The translations under genes and the position numbers were made by a program. Positions 5,123 to 13,056 of a stretch of 16,567 nucleotides of DNA are shown here, one piece after another (position 1 is the stretch's first letter; the number at the start of each line of letters is the position of its first letter). The notes beneath the pieces are model-generated. The model was given only the letters and a program-made list of their open reading frames with translations. It searched no databases and was not told the DNA's origin. Source of the stretch: Chloroflexota bacterium (lineage in GTDB: Bacteria > Chloroflexota > UBA6077); the NCBI GenBank assembly GCA_021845945.1, contig JAJZRD010000058.1:1-16567 (forward strand), written 5' to 3'.

Positions 5123-8002
5123 ATGGACGGCAACACAGGAAAGAGTGGCTGGGCCGAGTTCTCCGACCTGAACCTCGCCTACCTGGCCGAACTGTACGAC
5201 CGCTACCTGGCCGACCCCGCCTCGGTGGACCCCGCGACCCGCACCTTCTTCGAGCGGTGGGGTCCCCCACCGACGGTGACTCCCACCGCCGCCGAAGGGC
5301 GAGCCGCCGCAGTGCCGGCCGCGGACGCCGAACGGCTGTGCGGGACCAGGGCTTTGGCCACGGCCATCCGGATGTACGGCCACCACGCGGCGCGGCTCGA
5401 CCCGCTGGGCAGCGAGCCCCCGGGCGACGCGGCGCTGCTGCTCGAGAGCCACCGCCTTCGCGAAGAGGAGCTGGCGACCCTGCCGGCCTCCGTGGTGGAG
5501 GGTCCGGTGTCCGAGAGGGCTGCCAACGCCCTGGAGGCTATCCAGGCCCTCCGGAGGATCTACGAGGGCAGCATGGGGCTGGAGTTCGAGCACATCTCCA
5601 GCGCCGAGGAGCGGGACTGGTGGACGAGGGCGGTGGAGTCGGGCCGCTACGCCCCGCCCCAGGACCCCGTCGACGGGCGGCGGTTGCTGGAGAGGCTGAC
5701 CCAGGTGGAGGCCTTCGAGCGCTTCCTCCAGACCACTTTCCCCACCCAAACCCGCTTCTCCCTGGAAGGGCTCGACCTGCTGGTGCCGATGCTGGACGAG
5801 CTGATCGGGGCCGCGGCTGTGGCCGGGACCCGGTCGGTGATGCTGGGGATGGCCCATCGAGGACGGCTGAACGTCCTGGCCCACGTGCTGGGCAAGCCCT
5901 ACGAGCAGATCCTGGCGGAGTTCCGAGGAGCCTACCAGCGGCCCAACGTCTCCGCCAGCGAGAGCGCGGACCTGGGTTGGACCGGGGACGTGAAGTACCA
6001 CCTGGGGGCGGGGAAGACCGTGCGAGGGAGCCAGGTGGGGGAGATGCAAATCTCCATGGCGCCCAACCCCAGCCATCTGGAGTTCATCGATCCCGTGGTG
6101 GAGGGGATGACCAGGGCTGCCAGCGAGCGCCGGGACCAGCCGGGGCCGGCCCGGCTGGACGAGACGACGTCCCTGGTCGTCTTGATCCATGGCGAGGCGG
6201 CCTTCGTTGGCGAGGGGATCGTCGCCGAGACCCTGAATCTGTCCAGGCTCCCCGGCTACCGCTCCGGCGGGACCCTCCACATCCTGGAGAACAACCAGTT
6301 GGGCTTCACCACCCCGCCGGAGCTGGGGCGCTCGACCCTCTTCGCCAGCGACCTGGCGAAGGGCTTCGAGATGCCGGTGGTCCACGTGAACGCCGACGAT
6401 CCCGAGTCCTGCGTGGTGGCCGTGCGGCTGGCCCACGCCTACCTGGAGCGGTTCCACAAGGACGCCGTGGTCGACCTGATCGGCTACCGCCGGCTGGGGC
6501 ACAACGAGGGGGACGAGCCCTCCTTCACCCAGCCGGTCATGTACAGGACCATCGGCCGGCACCCGACCGTGCGAGAGCTGTGGGCTCGAGAGCTGGATCG
6601 GCGCGGCCTGGTGCCGGCGGAGGAATCCCAGGCGATGCTGCGGGAGGCCACCGAACGGCTGCAGGAGGTCCGTCGCTCTCTGCCCAAGGAGGTGCCGCCC
6701 GACGGCGAGGAGCGGAACCCGGCGGGGCTGGAGGCGGGAGGCACCAGGGGAGGGCTGGGCCACGCCGGGGCGGCGGTGGAGATGGAGACGGCCGTGCCGG
6801 TGGCCAGGCTGAGAGAGCTGAACGATCAGCTGCTGGCCTTGCCGCCCGGCTTCCACCTGCACCCCAAGCTGGAGCCCTTCTACGCGCGCCGCCGGTCGGC
6901 GCTGTCTGCCGAGGGAGAGGGAGGCCGGAACCGGGTCGACTGGGGCCACGCCGAGGCTCTGGCCTTTGCCTCTCTCCTGGCCGATGGGGCTCCCATCCGG
7001 CTGACGGGGCAGGACAGCTCCCGGGGCACCTTCAGCCACCGGCACATGCTGCTACACGACGTGGAGAGCGGCGAAGTCTACTGCCCGCTCCAGCGGCTGC
7101 CGGCGAGCCGGGCCGCCTTCGACGTGTGGGATAGCCCCCTTTCGGAGAACGCCACCCTGGGCTTCGAGTTCGGGTACGGCGTCCAGGCCCCCGAGGCGCT
7201 CGTGCTGTGGGAGGCTCAGTACGGGGACTTCGTCAACGCGGCTCAGGTGATCGTCGACTCCTTCATCAGCTCGGCCCGGTCCAAGTGGGGTCTGCCGGAC
7301 TCCCTGGTGCTGCTGCTCCCCCACGGCTACGAGGGGCAGGGGCCCGATCACTCCAGCGCCCGTCTGGAGCGGTTCCTCCAGCTGGCGGCGGAGGACAACC
7401 TGAGGATCGCCAACTGCACCACCGCCGCCCAGTACTTCCATCTACTTTGGCGACAGGCGAAGCTGCTGAAGCTGGATCCCCGACCGCTGGTGCTGCTGAC
7501 CCCCAAGAGCCTGCTGCGCCACCCCCTGGCCGCCTCGTCGCCGGAGGATCTGGCCGAGGGGCGGTTCCACCCGGTGATCGACGATTCGCAGACTCGAGGG
7601 GAACCGAAATCGGTGCGGCGGCTGATCCTGTGCAGCGGGAAGGTGTACGTGGATCTGGTGGCTGCCCGCTCCGCCCCCGAGGCGGCGCGGGGACCCGGCC
7701 AGGCGGCCATCGTGCGGGTGGAGGAGCTTTACCCCTTCCCGGCCGAGGAGATCGGGAAGGTGGTGGAGGGCTACCCGAGGCTGCAGGAGGTGGTGTGGGT
7801 GCAGGAGGAGCCGCGCAACATGGGGGCTTGGACCTACGTGGCCCCGCGGCTCCGGGACCTGCTGAGGGAGCGGCTGCCGCTGCTGTACGTCGGCAGAACC
7901 CGGCGGGCCAGTCCGGCCGAGGGCTCCTACGAGTGGCACCTCAGGGAGCAACGGCGGGTGGTGGAGGACGCTTTCCTGGGCCAGGTGCCGACCAGAAGTT
8001 GA
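5123..8002 (+). CDS. sucA: 2-oxoglutarate dehydrogenase E1 component
   Basis: Thiamine-diphosphate E1 of the TCA-cycle 2-oxoglutarate dehydrogenase complex: decarboxylates 2-oxoglutarate and passes succinyl to the E2 lipoyl group. It has 959 residues, in the usual 900-960 range. The N-terminal helix [20 protein letters not shown] is typical. Next come [11 protein letters not shown] (from residue 243), [27 protein letters not shown] (356-365), NNQLGFTT and [12 protein letters not shown]. The transketolase-pyrimidine domain has [16 protein letters not shown] (626 on), [38 protein letters not shown] and TPKSLLRHP; the C-terminal domain has [12 protein letters not shown]. One oddity: the metal-binding GDAA of most homologues is GEAA. 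The ATG at 5123 follows GGAGG closely and fits the family N-terminus; a GTG at 5003 with an ideal AGGAGG would add 40 residues of atypical codon use. sucB follows after 10 bases. Confidence 0.95.
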   Translation: MDGNTGKSGWAEFSDLNLAYLAELYDRYLADPASVDPATRTFFERWGPPPTVTPTAAEGRAAAVPAADAERLCGTRALATAIRMYGHHAARLDPLGSEPPGDAALLLESHRLREEELATLPASVVEGPVSERAANALEAIQALRRIYEGSMGLEFEHISSAEERDWWTRAVESGRYAPPQDPVDGRRLLERLTQVEAFERFLQTTFPTQTRFSLEGLDLLVPMLDELIGAAAVAGTRSVMLGMAHRGRLNVLAHVLGKPYEQILAEFRGAYQRPNVSASESADLGWTGDVKYHLGAGKTVRGSQVGEMQISMAPNPSHLEFIDPVVEGMTRAASERRDQPGPARLDETTSLVVLIHGEAAFVGEGIVAETLNLSRLPGYRSGGTLHILENNQLGFTTPPELGRSTLFASDLAKGFEMPVVHVNADDPESCVVAVRLAHAYLERFHKDAVVDLIGYRRLGHNEGDEPSFTQPVMYRTIGRHPTVRELWARELDRRGLVPAEESQAMLREATERLQEVRRSLPKEVPPDGEERNPAGLEAGGTRGGLGHAGAAVEMETAVPVARLRELNDQLLALPPGFHLHPKLEPFYARRRSALSAEGEGGRNRVDWGHAEALAFASLLADGAPIRLTGQDSSRGTFSHRHMLLHDVESGEVYCPLQRLPASRAAFDVWDSPLSENATLGFEFGYGVQAPEALVLWEAQYGDFVNAAQVIVDSFISSARSKWGLPDSLVLLLPHGYEGQGPDHSSARLERFLQLAAEDNLRIANCTTAAQYFHLLWRQAKLLKLDPRPLVLLTPKSLLRHPLAASSPEDLAEGRFHPVIDDSQTRGEPKSVRRLILCSGKVYVDLVAARSAPEAARGPGQAAIVRVEELYPFPAEEIGKVVEGYPRLQEVVWVQEEPRNMGAWTYVAPRLRDLLRERLPLLYVGRTRRASPAEGSYEWHLREQRRVVEDAFLGQVPTRS

Positions 8003-8012
8003 GGTGTTAGCC

Positions 8013-9326
8013 ATGCCGACCGAGATCGTGGTGCCCGCCCTGGGGGAATCGGTGCTGGAGGCCACCGTGGGCCGCTGGCTGAAGGGCGAGGGGGACCCGG
8101 TGGCAGCGGGGGAGCTGGTGGTGGAGCTGGAAACCGAGAAGGTGAACGTCCAGGTGGCCGCCGAGGAAGCCGGCGTCCTGTCGCGGACAGTGCACAAGGA
8201 GGGTGACACGGTGCATCCCGGGGACGTGCTGGCGGAGGTCGAGGCCGGCGCGAAGGCAGCCCGCCCCGCGGCCGCGGCGAAGCCGCCCGAGGCAGCGGCC
8301 GCTCCGGCACCAAAGCCACCCGAGGCGGCTCCGGCTCCGGCGGCGGCGGTCTGGGAGGCGGTCGTCCCCCGTGTCAAGGCCGGCCCCGAGGCCGAGAAAG
8401 CCCACGTCTCCCCCATGGCGCAGCGGTTGGCGGCCGAGCTGAAGGTCGATCTCGCCAAGGTTCAGGGCACGGGGCCGGGCGGACGGATCATGAAGGAGGA
8501 CGTGGAGGCGTACGCCCGGCAGGCGGCGCAGGCCGCTCCGCCCGCGGCGCCCGCAGCCGCCCCCGCGCCGACGCCGGCCCCTCCGCCCCCGGCCGCCGCT
8601 CCCCGAATCCCCTACCAGCCCGAGGGGCGGCCCGAGGTCCGGCAGCGGCTGTCCCGCCGCCGGGCGACCATCGCTCGCCGGCTGGTAGAAGCTCAGCAGA
8701 CGACGGCCATGCTGACCACCTTCAACGAGATCGACATGGGCGCCGTCGTCGATCTGCGGCGCCGACGGCGGGAGGCCTTCCGTGAGGCCACGGGGGTGGA
8801 CCTGGGCTTCATGTCCTTCTTCGTCAAGGCCTCCGTGGGGGCCCTGAAGAGCTTTCCCCAGGTGAACTCCGAGCTTCAGGGCGACGAGCTGTTGCTGAAG
8901 CAGTACTACGACATCGGCATCGCCCTAGCGGACCCGGAGGGGCTCGTGGTGCCGGTGGTGAGGAATGCCGACGGGCTCACGTTCGCCCAGATCGAGGCCG
9001 CCATCAACGGCTTCGTGCAGAAGGCTCGGGATCGCACCCTCACCCTGGATGATCTGCGGGGAGGCACCTTCACCATCACCAACGGTGGGGTCTTCGGGTC
9101 GCTGATGTCGACTCCCATCCTCAACCCGCCGCAGGTGGGGATCCTCGGTATGCACAAGATCAGCGATCGCCCTGTAGCGGTGAAGGGCGAGGTGGTGGTG
9201 CGGCCGATGATGTACGTGGCCCTGACCTACGACCACCGGGTGGTGGACGGCCGGGAGGCGGTGCTGTTCCTGGTGAGGATCAAGGAGCTGATCGAGGACC
9301 CGGAGCGGCTGCTGCTGGAGGGGTAG
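8013..9326 (+). CDS. sucB: 2-oxoglutarate dehydrogenase E2, dihydrolipoyl succinyltransferase
   Basis: Core E2 of the 2-oxoglutarate dehydrogenase complex: carries the lipoyl arm and transfers succinyl to CoA. It has 437 residues. The lipoyl domain covers about residues 1-77 with the lipoylation lysine in ETEKVNV (Lys43). An Ala/Pro-rich linker leads to the peripheral subunit-binding domain (about 131-168, [15 protein letters not shown]...[13 protein letters not shown]). A second Ala/Pro linker precedes the catalytic domain (from about 205). Catalytic DHRVVDG supplies His408 and Asp412. [18 protein letters not shown] is characteristic of the succinyltransferase rather than the pyruvate-complex acetyltransferase. 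The ATG at 8013 follows GAGGTG and lies 10 bases after sucA, so the two are co-transcribed. No E3 (lpd) gene follows; the complex must borrow one from elsewhere. Confidence 0.95.
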   Translation: MPTEIVVPALGESVLEATVGRWLKGEGDPVAAGELVVELETEKVNVQVAAEEAGVLSRTVHKEGDTVHPGDVLAEVEAGAKAARPAAAAKPPEAAAAPAPKPPEAAPAPAAAVWEAVVPRVKAGPEAEKAHVSPMAQRLAAELKVDLAKVQGTGPGGRIMKEDVEAYARQAAQAAPPAAPAAAPAPTPAPPPPAAAPRIPYQPEGRPEVRQRLSRRRATIARRLVEAQQTTAMLTTFNEIDMGAVVDLRRRRREAFREATGVDLGFMSFFVKASVGALKSFPQVNSELQGDELLLKQYYDIGIALADPEGLVVPVVRNADGLTFAQIEAAINGFVQKARDRTLTLDDLRGGTFTITNGGVFGSLMSTPILNPPQVGILGMHKISDRPVAVKGEVVVRPMMYVALTYDHRVVDGREAVLFLVRIKELIEDPERLLLEG

Positions 9327-9337
9327 AGTTCGGTTCT

Positions 9338-9358
9338 CCCTCTCCCTCTGGGAGAGGG
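9338..9358. terminator. Hairpin between convergent sucB and mmgE/prpD genes
   Basis: CCCTCTCCC (9338-9346), loop TCT, GGGAGAGGG (9350-9358): a perfect 9-bp stem starting 11 bases after the sucB stop and ending 8 bases from the stop of the opposing gene. Position suits a bidirectional terminator, but no T-run follows on either strand, so it may instead be a dispersed palindromic repeat. Confidence 0.5.
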
Positions 9359-9366
9359 GAGTTGGC

Positions 9367-10344
9367 CTACCGGTTGGCCGTTATCACCCTGCCCCACAGG
9401 CTGGCCGTCCCCCAGATGCCGGAGCGCAGGCACTCCAACTGGACGATCTGGCTGTGGTCCACGAAGAGGTTCACCGTCGGCCCGTAGTTCTTGACGTACC
9501 AGGCGAAGACGGCCGGGTCGGCTGCCTCGAACATCACCTTCTCCAGCCCCAGGGCATCGACGATCTTGGCGGGCACGTCGGTTCGCCAGACGTTGACGCT
9601 CTCGGTGATCCCCTCCTCGCCCCCTCCGATGATGTTGTAGGCCACGTCGAAGGTCTCGACCTCCACCCGATCCAGCTGGCTGGCCGAGAAGCCTTCCTCC
9701 TCCCGAAGCTTCAGGACCCCCTCCAGAGTCGACTGGGCGTGGATCTCCGCGTTGTATCGCTTGAGGATGGTGCGGGTCACCCGCAGGGCGTTGAAGGCCG
9801 TCCCGCAGATGGCGATGGCGTTGGTGGTCTGCTCCTGGCCCAGCCCCAGCGCCCTGGAGCTGCCGGCGGCCAGGGCATAGGCACCCTGGACGGTGTGGTC
9901 GAACCCCTTGGCCCGGACGGGCGCGACATCGCTGAGGCGGCACCGGACCTGGTAGGCCACCGCCAGCGCCGCGATCAGATCCTTGCCGCTGCAGTTGGCA
10001 TACTCGGACGCGGCCAGCACCGCGCCCAGGTTGTCGCTGGGGTGGCAGGTCTCCCCCTTGGCCAGGTAGGAGTCGTTGAAGTCCAGGTAGCGCACCAGGG
10101 CGCTGTTGTAGAGGGCGGCGCGGTCCGGCGACGTCTTCTTCGCGCCGATCAGGCTGCATCGGGGGGTGCCGCCGAAATCGTCGATCTGTGCCCTTATGGC
10201 CCGCATCGGGTCACCCTCCACCGCGCCGATGGCGCAACCCAGGGCGTCCAGGATCCGGATCTTGATCCGCCGGCGGGCCGCCTCGGAGAGATCTTCGTAG
10301 CGTGCTCGCAGGACGAAGGCCGCCAGCTGTTCTGCCTGGGTCAT
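9367..10344 (-). CDS. MmgE/PrpD-like protein with internal gap, fused to a phosphosulfolactate synthase C-terminus (chimeric, probably degenerate)
   Basis: Residues 1 to about 190 match the all-alpha N-terminal domain of the MmgE/PrpD (2-methylcitrate dehydratase-like) family: KIRILDALGCAIGAVEG, ALYNSALVRYLDFNDSYL, HPSDNLGAVLAASEYA. At about residue 190 the text jumps from NALRVTR to TILKRYNAEIHAQSTLEG, which in normal members lies some 70 residues later. Residues 191-245 (VEVETFDVAYNIIGGGEEG) are still MmgE/PrpD. From about 246 the sequence (ITESVNVWRTDV, GLEKVMFEAADP, YGPTVNLFVDHSQIVQLECL) matches instead the end of bacterial ComA-family phosphosulfolactate synthase. The total of 325 residues compares with about 450-480 for MmgE/PrpD. 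The ATG at 10342-10344 has GGAGG 5 bases upstream. The frame is open throughout, but the enzyme is probably inactive. Family matches are from memory, not from a search. Confidence 0.72.
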   Translation of the reverse strand: MTQAEQLAAFVLRARYEDLSEAARRRIKIRILDALGCAIGAVEGDPMRAIRAQIDDFGGTPRCSLIGAKKTSPDRAALYNSALVRYLDFNDSYLAKGETCHPSDNLGAVLAASEYANCSGKDLIAALAVAYQVRCRLSDVAPVRAKGFDHTVQGAYALAAGSSRALGLGQEQTTNAIAICGTAFNALRVTRTILKRYNAEIHAQSTLEGVLKLREEEGFSASQLDRVEVETFDVAYNIIGGGEEGITESVNVWRTDVPAKIVDALGLEKVMFEAADPAVFAWYVKNYGPTVNLFVDHSQIVQLECLRSGIWGTASLWGRVITANR

Positions 10345-11491
10345 GGGTGCCTCCATAGGCGGCTTTCGTCCGTCGCTCCTCGATGGGTATGTAGTGGACG
10401 TTCTTCGGGCCCACGTATCGGGCGCGAGGCCGGATCAGCCGGTTGTCGGAGTACTGCTCCAGGATGTGGGCCGTCCAACCGGCGCAGCGACTCATGGCGA
10501 AGAGGGGAGTCATCAGGTCGGCCGGGATGCCGAGCCCGTGGTACACCTGGGCCGAGACGTAGTCCAGGTTGGCGTTGAGCCCCCTCTCCCGCATCACCAC
10601 CTCCTCGATCTTCCTGGCCGTGTCGAACAGGCGGGTCTGGCCGGTTTCCTTCGCCAGCTCAGCGGCGAAGGGGCGGAGGATGGTGGCCCTGGGGTCGGCG
10701 GTCTTGTACACTCGATGGCCGAAGCCCGGCACCTTCTTCCCCTGGGCCAGCAGATCCAGGACGTACCTCTCCGCTTGATCCGGAGTGCCGATCTCCTCCA
10801 GCATCGCCAGCACCTGCTCGTTGGCGCCCCCGTGCAGCGGCCCGTCCAGGGTGGCGATGCCGGCGCAAACGGCGGCGTAGATGTCGGCGAGGGTGGAGGC
10901 CGCGACCCTGGCCGCGAAGGTGGAGGCGTTCAGCTCGTGGTCGGCGTGAACGATCAGGCAGACGTCCAGGATCCGGGCCTTCTGTTCCGAGGGGCGCTCG
11001 CCCGAGAGCATGTACAGGAAGTTGGCCGCCGTGGCCAGACCGCGGCTGGGCGGGACAGGTGGCAGCTTCTGGCGGGCTCGATGGTAGGAAGCGATGATGG
11101 TGGGCATCCGCGCCGTCAGCGAGATCGCCCTCTTCTGATCTTCCTCCCTGATGTGGTTCAGCCCCCCGGGATCGTACCCGGAGATGGCGGATACGGCCGT
11201 GCGCAGACCCTCCATGGAGTCCCAGGAGGGCATGAACTCCACGATCATGTGGAGCACCGCGGGAGGGAGCTCCCTCTCGGAGTAGAACTGCGCCATCAGG
11301 TCGTCCAGTTGGTCGCTGGTTGGCAATCGACCGAACCAGAGGAGGTAGGCCGTCTCCGGATAGGTGGAGTGGGCGGCCAGCTCGTTGATCTCCATGCCTC
11401 GATAGAACAGCCTGCCCTGGAGGCCATCTACCGCGCAGATGGAGGAGTCCAGAGCTACGACGTCCTCGAGGCCACCCTTCTTTTTCGCCAT
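10211..11491 (-). CDS. gltA: Citrate synthase or 2-methylcitrate synthase, with readthrough C-terminal extension
   Basis: Condenses acetyl-CoA with oxaloacetate (or propionyl-CoA in the 2-methylcitrate cycle). Catalytic elements are present: HADHELNASTFAARV, GPLHGGANEQV, GFGHRVYKTADPRATIL, NLDYVSAQVYHGLGIP and SRCAGWTAHILEQ, then NRLIRPRARYVGP. Homologues end at about residue 375 with a motif like PIEER; here that motif is present but the frame continues about 50 more residues of Arg/Gly-rich text and ends inside the next gene, a 146-base frame overlap (134 bases with the chosen downstream start). A missing or mutated stop codon, or a sequencing error, is likely. The ATG at 11489-11491 follows AGGGGG. 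Order synthase then MmgE/PrpD resembles Bacillus mmgD-mmgE, so 2-methylcitrate synthase is possible; sucAB nearby favours the TCA role. I cannot choose by sequence. Confidence 0.88.
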   Translation of the reverse strand: MAKKKGGLEDVVALDSSICAVDGLQGRLFYRGMEINELAAHSTYPETAYLLWFGRLPTSDQLDDLMAQFYSERELPPAVLHMIVEFMPSWDSMEGLRTAVSAISGYDPGGLNHIREEDQKRAISLTARMPTIIASYHRARQKLPPVPPSRGLATAANFLYMLSGERPSEQKARILDVCLIVHADHELNASTFAARVAASTLADIYAAVCAGIATLDGPLHGGANEQVLAMLEEIGTPDQAERYVLDLLAQGKKVPGFGHRVYKTADPRATILRPFAAELAKETGQTRLFDTARKIEEVVMRERGLNANLDYVSAQVYHGLGIPADLMTPLFAMSRCAGWTAHILEQYSDNRLIRPRARYVGPKNVHYIPIEERRTKAAYGGTHDPGRTAGGLRPASTLRRSLRGGPPADQDPDPGRPGLRHRRGGG

Positions 11492-11943
11492 CTTTGATAC
11501 CCCCTAGCGGTGCCGCCGGCAGTGCAGGGCGTGGCAGCCGGTGATGAAGCTCAGGAAGAATAAGCAACTTGAGTGCCTGAGAATGGCTTAGTGCGCCGTT
11601 CCGCCGCACCAGGTAGGAGTAGGCTATGATCCAGAGGATGCCCGCTACTGCTATGTTCCATGTTTGGCGGGTTGAGTAGTACAATAGTAGCCGAGTGTGC
11701 CCCTTTCCCCGACTGACTGCTCCAGCGCGGCGATGCAAGCGCTAGGTGCCCGGTTCCCAAAGGCCGAACGCGCCCCAGCGGGATGCTCGATCGCTGCGGC
11801 CTGGACAAATTCTCTCGCCATTTCTGAATCTTGGATTGTGCCGTACGGGTGTGCCTGGGTGGGCCCGACGGCCCTGGGTGCGAGGGGCGCAAACCGGCTG
11901 TGGGACCGCCACCGCACCAGCCTTAAGGAGGTAGCCGACAACG
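11492..11943. other. Divergent intergenic region between the citrate synthase gene and upp
   Basis: About 450 bases with no gene I can support. It is more A/T-rich around 11560-11700 than the flanks. A TACAAT on the plus strand (11680-11685) resembles a -10 box but has no good -35 partner. The minus strand has a short hydrophobic reading frame (WNIAVAGILWIIAYSYLV) but no start with a ribosome-binding site; probably chance. An AAGGAGGT at 11924-11931 serves upp. Confidence 0.5.
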
Positions 11944-12654
11944 ATGACGGCAGATAACGTCCACATCTACGCCGGGCACGCGCTGGTGGGGCACAAGCTG
12001 GCCCTGCTTCGCGACCGGCGCACGCCGCCGGCCCGGTTCAGCCAGCTGCTCAAGGAGGTCTCCCTGATGCTCCTCTCCCACGCCACGGCGGACCTGCCCA
12101 CCCGCGAGGTGCCGGTGATTACCCCGGTCGGGGTGACCACCCAGCGGGTGCTGGCGAAGCGGGTGGGCTTCGCACCCATCCTGCGAGCGGGGGCTGGGAT
12201 GATCCCAGCGGCGCAGGAGCTGCTGCCGGGCGCGCCGGTCTGGTACCTCGGCCTCTATCGAGACGAGGAGACGCTGCGGCCCGTCCGCTACTACGACAAG
12301 CTGCAGGGCTACCCGCCCGTGGATATCGCGCTCATTCTCGACCCGATGCTCGCCACCGGTGGCTCGGCGGTTCTCGCCGCCACTCGCTTGAAGCAGAAGG
12401 GCGTCCAGAAGGTGAGCTTCATCGGGCTGATCGCCGCCCCGGAGGGCGTGGAGGCCCTGCACCGCGAACACCCGGACGTCGAGGTCCACGTGGCCGCCAT
12501 CGACGAGCGACTCAACGAGCACGGCTACATCCTGCCCGGCCTCGGGGATGCGGGCGACCGGCAGAACGCGACCGGTGCCGACGACCCGACGGACGATCCC
12601 TTCGTGCCGGAGGAGGTCCCTGCCGAGGCCCGCGGCCAGGGTAGGCTGCTCTGA
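11944..12654 (+). CDS. upp: Uracil phosphoribosyltransferase, with altered and extended C-terminus
   Basis: Pyrimidine salvage: uracil plus PRPP gives UMP. Diagnostic motifs are present: APILRAGAGMIPAAQELLPG (usually APILRAGLGM), YLGLYRDEETLRPVRYYDKL, the PRPP loop DPMLATGGSA (133-142), AAPEGVEALHREHPDV and IDERLNEHGYILPGLGDAGDR. The protein has 236 residues, against about 208-210 for the family. After GDAGDR the usual F/Y-GT end is replaced by QNAT, followed by an acidic, Pro-rich tail of about 26 residues. The ATG at 11944 has AAGGAGGT upstream, at a rather long spacing of 12 bases. It stands alone; a hairpin-forming segment and a convergent small gene follow. Confidence 0.93.
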   Translation: MTADNVHIYAGHALVGHKLALLRDRRTPPARFSQLLKEVSLMLLSHATADLPTREVPVITPVGVTTQRVLAKRVGFAPILRAGAGMIPAAQELLPGAPVWYLGLYRDEETLRPVRYYDKLQGYPPVDIALILDPMLATGGSAVLAATRLKQKGVQKVSFIGLIAAPEGVEALHREHPDVEVHVAAIDERLNEHGYILPGLGDAGDRQNATGADDPTDDPFVPEEVPAEARGQGRLL

Positions 12655-12665
12655 CAGCCGGCTCG

Positions 12666-12714
12666 GGACAGAACGCAGCTGAGCCCCTTCGCCGACCGCT
12701 CGGTTAGTCTGTCC
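12666..12714. other. Stem-closed structured element between upp and a convergent small gene
   Basis: GGACAGA (12666-12672) is complementary to TCTGTCC (12708-12714), enclosing 35 bases with an inner CCGA/TCGG hairpin. It sits 12 bases after the upp stop and just before the stop of the opposing gene, so it may act as a bidirectional transcription end. There is no T-run. The minus strand contains a CCGAGCGGTCGG string reminiscent of a class II tRNA D-arm, but it is no tRNA. Confidence 0.35.
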
Positions 12715-12715
12715 T

Positions 12716-12916
12716 CTACCTGCGCTCCCAGGTAATCCGTGTCACGTGAGGGTCGTTGATCAACTTCTGGATCTGGCCCTCGCACGCCTCGACCACCCAG
12801 CGGTGCAGGGGCTGATCCCCGTCCGACTGATCCCCCGTCTCCTCCTCGGACACCACCTGGGTTACGTAACCGGCTACCGGGCAGCCAGCCCGGCCCGTGA
12901 TGATCCAGTAAGACAT
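12716..12916 (-). CDS. Small protein of unknown function, 66 aa
   Basis: Not recognised. It begins MSYWIITGRAGCPVAGYVTQ and ends HVTRITWERR, with a Glu/Asp-rich middle (SEEETGDQSDGDQ). No signal peptide or membrane segment is visible; two cysteines (12 and 45) are not in a paired motif. Third codon positions are mostly G or C, as in neighbouring genes, which supports coding. A GGAAGTG lies 9 bases before the ATG at 12914-12916, and an extended -10-like TGCTAGACT sits about 67 bases upstream. It lies convergent to upp and downstream of the P-type ATPase on the same strand. It could be a non-coding frame, but codon use argues otherwise. Confidence 0.55.
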   Translation of the reverse strand: MSYWIITGRAGCPVAGYVTQVVSEEETGDQSDGDQPLHRWVVEACEGQIQKLINDPHVTRITWERR

Positions 12917-12982
12917 GGCAGTTCACTTCCAGAGGGGAAGGGTATCCGCGGGGTGAGGCTCCCCGACATCCCTCGCCGTCCC

Positions 12983-12991
12983 AGTCTAGCA
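12983..12991 (-). promoter_or_regulatory. Candidate extended -10 element before the small gene
   Basis: The minus strand reads TGCTAGACT: TGn plus a 4 of 6 match to TATAAT, about 67 bases before the small gene's start. No good -35 box is present. Weak, motif-only prediction. Confidence 0.28.
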
Positions 12992-13056
12992 GCTTGCAGG
13001 CCGATACGCCATGGAGGAAGGCTGCCCGGCGGATCCTCCCTGCTTGTCCCAGGGGG

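Noticed and set aside
11570..11740. Hydrophobic reading frame (WNIAVAGILWIIAYSYLV) upstream of the citrate synthase gene on the minus strand
   Set aside because: No start with a ribosome-binding site, low-quality flanks, and the frame runs on out of phase through the citrate synthase gene.
12666..12714. Possible tRNA or tRNA remnant on the minus strand: 7-bp closing stem plus a class II D-arm-like CCGAGCGGTC string
   Set aside because: Only 49 bases, no anticodon arm, no GGTTCGAATCC T-arm, no CCA; the resemblance is probably chance.
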